A DNA stretch of 64,000 nt from Bifidobacterium commune (GTDB taxonomy: Bacteria > Actinomycetota > Actinomycetes > Actinomycetales > Bifidobacteriaceae): the NCBI RefSeq assembly GCF_900094885.1, contig NZ_FMBL01000001.1, positions 88,348 to 152,347 on the forward strand. Direction: 5' to 3'. Below are positions 53,712-62,121 of this stretch, piece by piece. The notes below the pieces were generated by a model that did no database searches, was not told the origin of the DNA, and saw nothing but the letters and a program-made list of their open reading frames with translations. Position 1 is the first letter of the stretch. Every line of letters starts with the position of its first letter. The position numbers and the translations under genes were made by a program.

Positions 53712-54341
53712 TTACCAGCGTACGGAGATGCGCTCGCGGTCGTGCGGCTTGTCTGTAGCGATTTCATCAACCATCGCCACTGCATAGTCGGCGTAGCTGA
53801 TCGCGCTCTTGCCGTCGTTGTCGGTGGTGTATTCCTCGCCGGCAAGGACGTAGGTTCCGGTTCGTTCGCCATCGGGTTGGAAATCGCCGGCGGGGCTTAC
53901 ATATGTCCAATGAACATCGTCGCGTTCGCGCAGCGCGTCAAAAGCCTTGCCCATCGCCAGTGGCACGCCTTTGATGTTTTCCGGGAAGGAGTCCGAAAGC
54001 TGCTTGGTGTGTGCTTTGTCGGTATAGAGGCTGCCTGCGCCTCCGACTACCAGCAGACGGGTCTTGCTGCCGGAAAGCGCGTCTGCAAGGTGCTTCAGCG
54101 ATGTGCTGTGCTCGTCCAGTTTGGCTGGGTTGAAGGTGCCGAATGCATCGACGACCGCGTCAAAACCGTTCAGATCGTCCGTGGTCAGGCCGTAAAGGTC
54201 TTTGACGATGGCGTGTTGGGCGTTGGTTGTGTTGTCATGACGTACAACGGCGGTTACGTTCATGCCCCGTCTGATTGCTTCTTCGACGATTGCTTTTCCG
54301 GCTTTGCCGTTTGCGGCGACCACCGCAATGTTCTTGCTCAT
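53712..54341 (-). CDS. NAD(P)-binding protein, NmrA/YwnB-like
   Basis: A 209-residue Rossmann-fold protein of the atypical short-chain dehydrogenase group. The dinucleotide motif is VVAANGKAGKAIVEEA (about residues 7-22), followed by a VTAVVRHDN strand that favours NADP. GFDAVVDAFGTF and the GGAGSLYT segment are typical of YwnB/NmrA-like members, which often act as redox sensors or reductases. A GAAAGAAC stretch precedes the start. It is divergent from an HxlR regulator gene, a common pairing in which the regulator controls the reductase in response to electrophile or redox stress. Confidence 0.85.
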   Translation of the reverse strand: MSKNIAVVAANGKAGKAIVEEAIRRGMNVTAVVRHDNTTNAQHAIVKDLYGLTTDDLNGFDAVVDAFGTFNPAKLDEHSTSLKHLADALSGSKTRLLVVGGAGSLYTDKAHTKQLSDSFPENIKGVPLAMGKAFDALRERDDVHWTYVSPAGDFQPDGERTGTYVLAGEEYTTDNDGKSAISYADYAVAMVDEIATDKPHDRERISVRW

Positions 54342-54747
54342 AATATCGTTCTTTCGCTAGGGACGGATGCTTACGATGTTTCCGAATCCCAAAACGGTAA
54401 TGCGTGTCATGACGTGCTCTTCTCCATGTAGGTATGTGTCTGTTTCGCGCTATACGGATTTTAAGAAATTAGAAATCGTAATTGTCACTATATCGGAGAA
54501 CGGATTGTGAAGTAGGTAGTTACATTATGAATCTATAGTTACTTTATGTAACTTTAGAATGATTGCAAAGAAAACGTGTTTCGATCGTCTACAAAGATAT
54601 GCTATTGGAAGAATGATGATATTGGGAAATAGAGTCTAAAAAAGATGTTGGTAACTAAAAGTAACCTTTCGTTAATGTTGGATTGTGTCTGGATTCAAGC
54701 ATTTCTGATGCGACGAAAGGATGCATTGAAAGTGAAAGTGCTTAACC
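54342..54747. other. A+T-rich divergent region with GTTAC/GTAAC repeats
   Basis: These 406 bases contain no gene. The centre is markedly A+T-rich. Several GTTAC or GTAAC half-sites occur, at 54519, 54538, 54548, 54651 and 54661, described separately. The HxlR gene's own ribosome binding site is weak. Confidence 0.55.
54519..54665. promoter_or_regulatory. Candidate HxlR operator half-sites
   Basis: GTTAC (54538-54542) and GTAAC (54548-54552) form an inverted repeat with a 5-base spacer. A further GTTAC lies 19 bases upstream at 54519, and two GTAAC copies lie 10 bases apart at 54651 and 54661, nearer the regulator gene. HxlR-family proteins bind short inverted repeats between divergent genes, so these are plausible operators for both promoters. 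Confidence 0.5.
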
Positions 54748-55113
54748 GTGAATAATGTCGCAAGTGCCCAAAGTGAGAAAAGCGCGTGCGTCGTCAACGA
54801 CCTTCCGGTTTGTCCGGTCGAGACGACCATGACCCTCATTGGCAACAAGTGGACCGTTCTGATCGTGCGTGATCTGCTGCAAGGGACCAAACGGTTCAGC
54901 GAATTGCGTCGTTCGATCGGCAATGTCTCGCAGAAAGTGCTTACTTCCAATCTTCGGGAGATGGAGGCGGCCGGTCTTGTCAGTCGCAAAGTCTACGCCG
55001 AGGTTCCGCCTCGAGTCGAGTATTCATTGACCGAAACCGGACGGAGTCTCAAAAGGGTGATTGATGCCATGAGCGCTTGGGGGGCCGGCTACCAGCAAGC
55101 CATGTGCCACTGA
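54748..55113 (+). CDS. HxlR family transcriptional regulator
   Basis: A 121-residue winged-helix regulator. The family core is clear: CPVETTMTLIGNKWTVLIVR, DLLQGTKRFSELRRSIGNVS, QKVLTSNLREMEAAGLVSRK and the wing EVPPRVEYSLTETGRSL. The cysteine in the VCPVE segment (about residue 22) matches the redox-sensing cysteine of YodB/HypR-like members. The likely start is GTG; the ribosome binding site is weak. It probably controls the divergent NAD(P)-binding protein and itself. Confidence 0.88.
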   Translation: MNNVASAQSEKSACVVNDLPVCPVETTMTLIGNKWTVLIVRDLLQGTKRFSELRRSIGNVSQKVLTSNLREMEAAGLVSRKVYAEVPPRVEYSLTETGRSLKRVIDAMSAWGAGYQQAMCH

Positions 55114-55257
55114 GGGATTGGGTGGCTGGACCAATTTCAGTTTCTTACAGTTCGAGCGATATACACGTAACTTTGGGGCATCGCTGGTAGTGTTGCAAGA
55201 TGACAGCAGGGTGACGTGAACTTGCCTGCGATACCGATACAAGCAGTGAGGGATTAC

Positions 55258-58062
55258 GTGTTACAGATCAAAGACATCAGCAAGCAATACAAGACGGGTG
55301 ATTTCACACAGCAGGCGCTTGACCATGTGAGTCTTACCCTGCGCGACAATGAGTTCGTCGCGATTCTGGGGCCGTCAGGTTCGGGTAAGACAACCCTGCT
55401 GAACATCATCGGCGGACTGGATCGTTACGATGAGGGCGACCTTGTTATCAACGGTACATCGACCAAGAAATACAAGGATCGCGACTGGGATTCTTACCGA
55501 AATCACACCGTGGGCTTCGTGTTTCAGAGTTACAACCTGATTCCACACCAGAGTATTCTTTCCAATGTTGAGCTGGCTCTGACGATCTCTGGTGTTTCGC
55601 GAGCCGACCGTCATAAGCGTGCCGAAGAGGCGCTCAAAAAGGTCGGTCTCGGGAAGCACGTCAACAAGAAGCCGAACCAGCTTTCGGGTGGTCAGATGCA
55701 GCGTGTGGCCATTGCGAGGGCGCTTGTCAACGATCCGAGCATCGTGCTGGCCGATGAGCCTACCGGTGCGCTGGACTCTGAAACGTCCGTGCAGATCATG
55801 GATTTACTCAAGGAAGTGGCGCAAGATCGCCTCGTCGTTATGGTTACTCATAATCCTGAACTGGCATACGAATACGCCAACCGCATCGTTGAGCTTAAGG
55901 ACGGTGTTATCCGTGGTGATTCTAGGCCGGTCGAACCCGAGGAAACGGCGAGTGAAGCACCTGCCGTACATCGCACGATGGGCAGGGCTTCGATGTCCTT
56001 CGCTACCTCCGTCGCATTGAGTTTCAACAATCTTAAAAGCAAGAAGGCCAGGACGATTCTCACGTCATTCGCAGGGTCGATTGGTATTATCGGCATCGCC
56101 TTGATCCTTTCCGTTTCCGCTGGTGTGAATCATTACATCACCGATATCCAAAAGGAAACGTTGACTTCGTATCCTATTGAGATTAACCAACAGACCTTCG
56201 ATATGAACAAGATTATGGATACTGCACAAGCTGCCGACGATTCCAAGGAACACGCGCAGCTTCGTGACGGCATCTATCCCGACGATTCAAGTGTCAAAGG
56301 CGCTTCATCAGTCACGAGCGGAATCACCACCAATAACCTGAGTCCGTTCAAAAAGTTCCTCGACAAGCCTGATAACGATGTGCGCAAGCATGTTGGCGAT
56401 GTTGGTATCCAGTATTCATATTCGCCCAAGTTCTCGGTGTTCACGCACGATGGCAGTGGTACGCTGGTGAACGTCGACGGCGTGAAAATAAGCGGGAGTT
56501 CCGTCGCTTCTGATTCAGTAGCCAGCACCATGGCCGGATTGAATTCGTCCTCAAGCGACATCGGCAGTATTCAGTCGATGCAGATTTCCAAAATCACCGG
56601 CAAAACCGAGAACAACAAAGCTCCATCCGCGTTCTCCGAAATCATGCCTGGTGAACATGCCGACAAGCAGCCCATCAGCTCGGTAATCACCGACAATTAT
56701 CAGATGGTTAAGGGGGATTGGCCGAAGTCTAGCGACCAGGTCGTGCTGGTTCTCGATAAGAACAACGAGATTCCGCTGACCCAGGTCTATGAGCTTGGCC
56801 TGCTTCCCAGCGCCGATTACAACGATATGATGAACCGTCTCAACAACGGCGAAAAGGTCAAGACGAACACTTCTCGCATCGATTATTCCAAGGCCATGGA
56901 GCAACCGCTGACATTGCTGCCCGCTGCCGATCAGTATGTGAAGGATGCCGATGGGCACTATCGATACGTGGGTAATGACGCCGATCAGGTCGGCAAGCTC
57001 ATGGATTCGCCCAATGCGATGAAGCTGCATGTGATGGGAGTTGTTCGTGCCAACAGCGATGCCAAAACCACACCGCTTGCCCCGGGCATCGGATACACGC
57101 GTATGCTTACTGACAAGCTGATTGCCCACGCAAACGACAGTGAGATCGTGTCCAGCCAGAAGACGGACCGTGGACACAATGTGCTCAACGGGATGACATT
57201 CGCGCCGTCCGACGATGCCGCCAAGGCTGCGAATGCCAAGACGTATATCGCTTCTCTGCCGGTTTCCGAGCAAGCGAACATGGCAAAGAGCCTGATGAGC
57301 CAGACGTCCCTCGGCATGGGGACACCTGCTCCATCGCAGCAGTCGGCTGGCGCCACGGAGGAGCAGACTGCTCAGGCATTCAACCACTATCTTGCCACAG
57401 CTTCCGAAAGTGTGTTGGTTTCGATATACAACCAGTATGTTTCCACTGGCACCTACGACGGCAACCTCGCTGATTTTGGTGTCATAGGGCGTGATGCGCC
57501 CAGCTCCATCAAGATTTATGCCGATAGTTTCGAAGCCAAGAACGCTATCGAAGATGCAATCAAGCAATATAACGAGGGAGCCAAAGAGAAGGACCGTATC
57601 GTGTATACCGATTACGCGGGTCTGATGATGAACTCGGTGACCACCATCATCAATGTCATCACCTACGTTCTGATTGCCTTCGTTGCCGTTTCTCTGGTGG
57701 TTTCCTCGATCATGATTGGCATCATCACGTACATTTCCGTACTTGAACGAACCAAGGAGATTGGCATCCTGCGCGCGATGGGTGCGTCGAAACGTAATGT
57801 TTCCACGGTGTTCAACGCGGAGACGGGCATTATCGGTTTGTGCGCTGGTCTCATCGGCATCGCGGTCACGCTTATGCTCATTATTCCGGGCAACGCCCTC
57901 ATGCACCACTTTATGGGCACTGATCAGGTCAACGCCGTTTTGCCTGTTTCCGGAGCTGTCATTCTGGTGGTGCTCTCGGTAGTGCTCACGCTGATTGGCG
58001 GTCTCATACCTTCAAGCAAGGCTGCCAAGCAGGACCCAGCCACCGCGCTGCGCACTGAGTAA
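55258..58062 (+). CDS. MacB-like fused ABC ATPase-permease
   Basis: A 934-residue protein that joins an ATPase to an FtsX permease. The ATPase fills about residues 1-230: Walker A GPSGSGKTT, signature LSGGQMQRVAIA and Walker [15 protein letters not shown]. The first membrane helix is near 265-290 (GSIGIIGIALILSVSAGVNH), a large outside domain spans about 290-780, and three C-terminal helices contain the FtsX element ERTKEIGILRAMGASKRNV. The start is GTG with GAGGGA five bases upstream (LQIKDISKQYKTG); a GTG 14 codons earlier is possible. No partner gene is adjacent. Typical roles are export of peptides or lipoproteins, or antibiotic defence. Confidence 0.9.
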   Translation: MLQIKDISKQYKTGDFTQQALDHVSLTLRDNEFVAILGPSGSGKTTLLNIIGGLDRYDEGDLVINGTSTKKYKDRDWDSYRNHTVGFVFQSYNLIPHQSILSNVELALTISGVSRADRHKRAEEALKKVGLGKHVNKKPNQLSGGQMQRVAIARALVNDPSIVLADEPTGALDSETSVQIMDLLKEVAQDRLVVMVTHNPELAYEYANRIVELKDGVIRGDSRPVEPEETASEAPAVHRTMGRASMSFATSVALSFNNLKSKKARTILTSFAGSIGIIGIALILSVSAGVNHYITDIQKETLTSYPIEINQQTFDMNKIMDTAQAADDSKEHAQLRDGIYPDDSSVKGASSVTSGITTNNLSPFKKFLDKPDNDVRKHVGDVGIQYSYSPKFSVFTHDGSGTLVNVDGVKISGSSVASDSVASTMAGLNSSSSDIGSIQSMQISKITGKTENNKAPSAFSEIMPGEHADKQPISSVITDNYQMVKGDWPKSSDQVVLVLDKNNEIPLTQVYELGLLPSADYNDMMNRLNNGEKVKTNTSRIDYSKAMEQPLTLLPAADQYVKDADGHYRYVGNDADQVGKLMDSPNAMKLHVMGVVRANSDAKTTPLAPGIGYTRMLTDKLIAHANDSEIVSSQKTDRGHNVLNGMTFAPSDDAAKAANAKTYIASLPVSEQANMAKSLMSQTSLGMGTPAPSQQSAGATEEQTAQAFNHYLATASESVLVSIYNQYVSTGTYDGNLADFGVIGRDAPSSIKIYADSFEAKNAIEDAIKQYNEGAKEKDRIVYTDYAGLMMNSVTTIINVITYVLIAFVAVSLVVSSIMIGIITYISVLERTKEIGILRAMGASKRNVSTVFNAETGIIGLCAGLIGIAVTLMLIIPGNALMHHFMGTDQVNAVLPVSGAVILVVLSVVLTLIGGLIPSSKAAKQDPATALRTE

Positions 58063-58081
58063 CCGGTCATATTGACACGCG

Positions 58082-58111
58082 AATCCCAGCGGACATGAAA
58101 CCGCTGGGATT
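58082..58111. terminator. Hairpin terminator
   Basis: AATCCCAGCGG (58082-58092) pairs perfectly with CCGCTGGGATT (58101-58111) around an 8-base loop, just after the MacB-like gene. Confidence 0.75.
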
Positions 58112-58219
58112 AGTCGTAATCAGGTATGAACGGTTTATAGATTTTAGGTATGACAACGCGCATGCCTGTGCTATTTCGAGGCGGTAAGGTGGTGCCAACA
58201 ATGGTGAATTGGAGACATC

Positions 58220-59620
58220 ATGATTAATGAGAGCGCAGATATGTTCGAAGGTTGTCTGAACGACGAAGTCGGACGGGACACGGCCTGTCCGCCGAACATC
58301 GGTGGTGGTGCGAGCATAACTGAGACGAGCCTAAGATTTGAAACCAGAGCCCTCCATGCTGGCTACGATCCTTATGGACACAACGGTTCCATGAGCGTGC
58401 CTATTTACCAGAGCGCCGCATTCGCCATGCATGATGCGCAGCGTGGTGACAGTCTGTCCTCCGGTGAAATAGAGGGATTTTCTTATTCGCGCTGTGGCAA
58501 TCCTACTGTAGATGCATTTGAGCGCCGCATAGCCGATCTCGAAGGCGGTGTCAGTGCAGTTGCTCTCGCTTCAGGCATGGCAGCTGTGTCGTTTGCCTTG
58601 TTGTGCGCCGCTGAGGGCGGCGGTCGCCTCATAGCGCCTACTGATCTGTATGGAGCATCTATCGATGCAATGGAAAGCTTTTTCCCACAATTTGGCATTT
58701 ACACAGACTTTGTTGACGACATCAACGATATTGCTCAGGTAGAAGTGAAGATACGGCCGGATACTCGTGCCGTTTTTGCTGAGTCGGTAGCCAATCCATC
58801 CACCCGTATCACCGACATCAAGCCTCTTGCTGATATGCTGCACCGTCATGGTGTCGCGCTTATCGTCGACAACACCGTATCCACGCCTTATCTGTTTCGT
58901 CCCATAGAGTATGGAGCCGATGTGGTAGTCCATTCTACAACCAAAGGTATTTGCGGTCATGGCAATGCCTTGGGTGGTGTGGTTGTTGATTCCGGCAACT
59001 TCAATTGGTCGAACGGACGTTTTCCTCAATTCACCGACAAGGAATTGTCAGTAAGCGATGAACGCAAGGGGATATGGCGTAATTTCTCCGAGGCGTATCC
59101 GCAAGCGCCGTTCGCCGGTCGTGTTCGCATCAAATATTTGCATAATCTTGGTGCAGTGATGTCTCCGGCAAACGCCTACCTTCAGTTAATTGGGTTGGAG
59201 ACGCTCCCGCAACGCTGTCGTCAAGCCAGCGAGACGGCTCTTGAAATCGCTCGGCATCTTGAAACGGTGCCGCATGTTGAACATGTCTATTACTCCGGCT
59301 TGGATTCGAGCCAGGACAAGCCGTTGGCCGACAAGTATCTTCCGAACGGTGTCGGTCCGGTTTTGTCCTTCAGACTGGAGGGTGATGAATCGCATGTCAA
59401 CCGTGTGGTAGATGCTGTCAAAGTGTTCTCGTACGTGCCCAATATCGGTTGTACGCACTCTCTTATCGTTAATCCGGCGCGCATTACGCATCGCGAAGTC
59501 CCTAGTGCATATCGGTCTGCTGCAGGAGTTGATGACCAGTTGCTCAGGCTTTCGATCGGTCTTGAGGCCCCGAAAGATCTTATCGCCGATCTTGATCAGG
59601 CAATCGCTGACGCGTACTGA
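58220..59620 (+). CDS. O-acetylhomoserine sulfhydrylase-type PLP enzyme
   Basis: A 466-residue Cys/Met-metabolism PLP enzyme, cytosolic. ETRALHAGYDP and SVPIYQSAAF open the conserved part at about residue 42, EGFSYSRCGNPTVDAFERRI and ALASGMAAVSFALL follow, and the PLP lysine is in VHSTTKGICGHG near residue 242. VVNPSRITH-like sequence appears as LIVNPARITHREV near the end. Length and motifs fit MetY, which makes homocysteine from O-acetylhomoserine and sulfide; cystathionine gamma-synthase or lyase are shorter. The first 35 residues are an unusual extension. The start has GGAGA upstream. Confidence 0.85.
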   Translation: MINESADMFEGCLNDEVGRDTACPPNIGGGASITETSLRFETRALHAGYDPYGHNGSMSVPIYQSAAFAMHDAQRGDSLSSGEIEGFSYSRCGNPTVDAFERRIADLEGGVSAVALASGMAAVSFALLCAAEGGGRLIAPTDLYGASIDAMESFFPQFGIYTDFVDDINDIAQVEVKIRPDTRAVFAESVANPSTRITDIKPLADMLHRHGVALIVDNTVSTPYLFRPIEYGADVVVHSTTKGICGHGNALGGVVVDSGNFNWSNGRFPQFTDKELSVSDERKGIWRNFSEAYPQAPFAGRVRIKYLHNLGAVMSPANAYLQLIGLETLPQRCRQASETALEIARHLETVPHVEHVYYSGLDSSQDKPLADKYLPNGVGPVLSFRLEGDESHVNRVVDAVKVFSYVPNIGCTHSLIVNPARITHREVPSAYRSAAGVDDQLLRLSIGLEAPKDLIADLDQAIADAY

Positions 59621-59842
59621 TTCCATTCGTCCGACGGATGGCTCCCGAATTGTTTTTTCAAGTTCTTGATGCTGATGTTCGTGTCTGGGTCATGTCATCA
59701 TAGGCGCGATTTGTCGTACATGAAGATTAGTTTCAGGAAAACACATGGCTTTGTATTGTCATGGTGAGCGGCGATTCGTGGATTATTGCAATCGGTGACG
59801 CTGCGGCTTTGCTGGGGCTGTTGGATTGGTTTGGGGGCAGTG

Positions 59843-60781
59843 ATGAATCGTAAAATCGAAAGTGCCGCCGTTTCGTCAGGTGCAATCATCTTGTCGCTCA
59901 TTGCCGGAGGGGCCTGCGGTTCGCTTGATCGGGTGGTGTTGAGTGCTTTCCAATCATCCAATGTGCTCTGGCCATGGATAACAGGTGTCATCAATCTCGT
60001 AGGTTCGTTTCTGCTTGGATGTGTTACAGCGTATATGTCCACCCTTGGCCCTGATACCGGTGTGCGCAAGCTCGTACGGCTTTTCTTGAATACAGGACTG
60101 ATTGGCGGATTCACGACATACAGTACCTTCATGCTTGAGGTCGTTAAGCGTCTCGAATGTGGCAGAACGTTTATCGCTTTCATCTACCTCTTCAGCTGCA
60201 TTATCGCCGGACTTGTGTGCGCGATGGTCGGCTTTGCCGCCGGCAAAGCGATGGGACAACGGCGATTACACCATCCCTCTCAGGTAAAAAATAGCGATGA
60301 AACCAAAGCCCCACATTCAACCGGTCTCCGTTCGCTTATGGTGATGCCTGCCGTATTTCTTATCCTCGCACTGGTTGTTGTTGCGCGGAATGAGAATTGC
60401 CGACGTGGTGAGGCCGTCGTCGCGCTGATCGCGGCCTCTCTATTAGGTGGTTTGGGGGCGGTGGCGCGTTTCGGTGTGGATGCGTGGGTCAATGCTCGCA
60501 TACACCTGCCGTTTCCTTGTGGAACGCTGGTCGTTAACGTCACTGCCTGTCTGGCGATGGGGTTCGTATCCGGCTGGTTCGGGGCACATGCCTGCACGGC
60601 CATTCCATTGCAGTATCTGTTGGCCTCCGGTCTGCTTGGTGGTTATTCGACGTTCAGTACAGCCAGCGTCGAAGGTGCAAAACTGTTTAACGATGGACAT
60701 CCGTGGTGGGCCTTGCTTTACACCGGTGTGATGATGCTGCTCAGTATTGCTGCGCTGTTCGTCGGTCTGGTCATACAATAA
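59843..60781 (+). CDS. Fused two-domain fluoride channel (CrcB/Fluc)
   Basis: A 312-residue membrane protein with two complete Fluc domains. Domain 1 (about 1-135) shows GGACGSLDRVV, ITGVINLVGSFLLG with Asn51, and GGFTTYSTF. Domain 2 (about 190-312) shows GGLGAVARFGVD, GTLVVNVTACLAMG with Asn222, and GGYSTFSTAS. A basic loop and one extra helix (LMVMPAVFLILALVVVA, about 164-181) link them. Four helices plus one linker helix would invert the second domain, building the antiparallel dimer inside one chain. Fluc proteins are normally separate subunits of about 125 residues. The start MNRKIES has GGGGGCAG upstream. It exports fluoride passively. Confidence 0.88.
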   Translation: MNRKIESAAVSSGAIILSLIAGGACGSLDRVVLSAFQSSNVLWPWITGVINLVGSFLLGCVTAYMSTLGPDTGVRKLVRLFLNTGLIGGFTTYSTFMLEVVKRLECGRTFIAFIYLFSCIIAGLVCAMVGFAAGKAMGQRRLHHPSQVKNSDETKAPHSTGLRSLMVMPAVFLILALVVVARNENCRRGEAVVALIAASLLGGLGAVARFGVDAWVNARIHLPFPCGTLVVNVTACLAMGFVSGWFGAHACTAIPLQYLLASGLLGGYSTFSTASVEGAKLFNDGHPWWALLYTGVMMLLSIAALFVGLVIQ

Positions 60782-61098
60782 TGGATCCAAGCCAACGAAC
60801 ACCAACGGCTCTTCCGGTACTATTTCTAGCATCCGTCACATGGCGTTTCTTGTTGTCTTAGCCTGAAAATGCGCTTCGTAGTGCCATTCCTGCTCTGGTC
60901 TTAGATGATGTCTTCACCCCAAAGATGATATGGCTGCAGATGTGCAGAAGATGACGGAAGGAAAAACGTCAAAGTTTGGCTTCACTGTGGTCAAAATGTT
61001 GGTTACCGCGATTTATTCGAGATGTGAGCTTGCACTCAGATGCTTCGGACCATTGCAGGGGGTCCTGAACTTGCAAGATCCCCCTGTGTTGCCGATAT
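60782..61098. other. Convergent intergenic region
   Basis: These 317 bases contain no gene that I can support; the short open frames overlap the phospholipase in antisense. The right end holds a terminator for the phospholipase gene. Confidence 0.5.
61056..61086 (-). terminator. Terminator of the patatin-like gene
   Basis: CAGGGGG (61056-61062) pairs with CCCCCTG (61080-61086), with a partly paired loop between them, just beyond the stop of the phospholipase. Confidence 0.6.
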
Positions 61099-61950
61099 TC
61101 AGCCGGCGAGGAATTCTGGAACGGCCTTGGCGGCTTCAAACCCGTCCTGATACATTTTCTCGAGGCCTTCGCTATTCTTGCTCAACGTGTCCAGCCCATA
61201 CAGATCCTTGGGTGCCAGGATGAGTAGCTTGCCTTCTGCTGCTAGTTTTTCCGCCACTTCCATCTCTTCGTTGTAGGTGCGGTAGCGATTCTTGAGCCGT
61301 TCCGCTGCAGCCGGATAGGAGTGCTTCAGAATTGCGGCCGGCGCGGCATCCCTCTTTGCCTTACGTACGAAATCACGCTGGTGGGTCAACACAAGTACGA
61401 TGCGATCGAAGCCTTCGTTGACCGCCAGTTGCACGGGTATCGGGTCGGCTATGCCGCCGTCGTAGTAGGGGACGCCGTCAATTACGTATGGTTCGCATGC
61501 CACAGGCACTGCGCTCGAGGCTTTCATGATGTTGTAGTTGTCTTGGTGCACATCGGACTTATCGAAATAACGCGCATGGCCGTTGCGTGCGTCGCAGGCG
61601 ACCACGGTGAACTCGGTAGGCGAAGCGGCAAATGTCTTGTAATCTAGGGGGTATTCGCCGTCTGAGTTGGAAAGTGTGCTGTAAATATAGTCGAGATTCG
61701 CGTAGTTATGAAATTTGATGAAATTATTGGCGCTTGCATATTCGGGACGGAAGGCATAGTCCGTGTAAAACTTCTTGGTGCGGCCGCGTTGACCTGCTAG
61801 GTAGGAGACGATGTTGGCACTACCTGCGGAAACGCCATAACACTTGTCGAAAGTGATGCCTCTATCGATGAGCTGGTCAGTCACGCCCGCACCGTAGATG
61901 GAACGAAAGCCCCCGCCGACATCAATCATAGCGGTCTTGTTGTTTGTCAT
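61099..61950 (-). CDS. Patatin-like phospholipase
   Basis: A 283-residue lipid acyl hydrolase with the Ser-Asp dyad of the patatin fold. The oxyanion loop is DVGGGFRSIYGAG (residues 10-22), the nucleophile Ser41 sits in GVSAG, and the catalytic Asp164 in YYDGGIADPIPV. There is no signal peptide, so it is probably cytosolic or membrane-associated, like the YjjU/RssA group. The start MTNNKTAM has an excellent GAGGAGGAAGG site; open codons upstream lack one. The natural substrate is unknown. It precedes the large surface protein in genomic order but is separately terminated. Confidence 0.9.
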   Translation of the reverse strand: MTNNKTAMIDVGGGFRSIYGAGVTDQLIDRGITFDKCYGVSAGSANIVSYLAGQRGRTKKFYTDYAFRPEYASANNFIKFHNYANLDYIYSTLSNSDGEYPLDYKTFAASPTEFTVVACDARNGHARYFDKSDVHQDNYNIMKASSAVPVACEPYVIDGVPYYDGGIADPIPVQLAVNEGFDRIVLVLTHQRDFVRKAKRDAAPAAILKHSYPAAAERLKNRYRTYNEEMEVAEKLAAEGKLLILAPKDLYGLDTLSKNSEGLEKMYQDGFEAAKAVPEFLAG

Positions 61951-62121
61951 TGCCTTCCTCCTCAACTTGAATCGGTGTCTTTGATTAGTTGAGCATACGT
62001 CCGACTTCCGGACATTGTTCTGTTGTTGGCGATGGGCTGATTTGACAGCAGAATATCTGCATTCTGTCTTACGGTCGCGAGGTGTGTAGTGGTTCACGAG
62101 GGGTGCCGTATATTGGGAAGT

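Noticed and set aside
56551..57909. Long open frame antisense to the MacB-like gene (452 codons)
   Set aside because: No motifs are visible, and the sense gene is intact over the whole stretch.
59640..59842. Possible fluoride riboswitch before the fused Fluc gene
   Set aside because: GGATGGC and CTGATG-like pieces occur, but I could not align them to the conserved pseudoknot order and pairing of the crcB motif.
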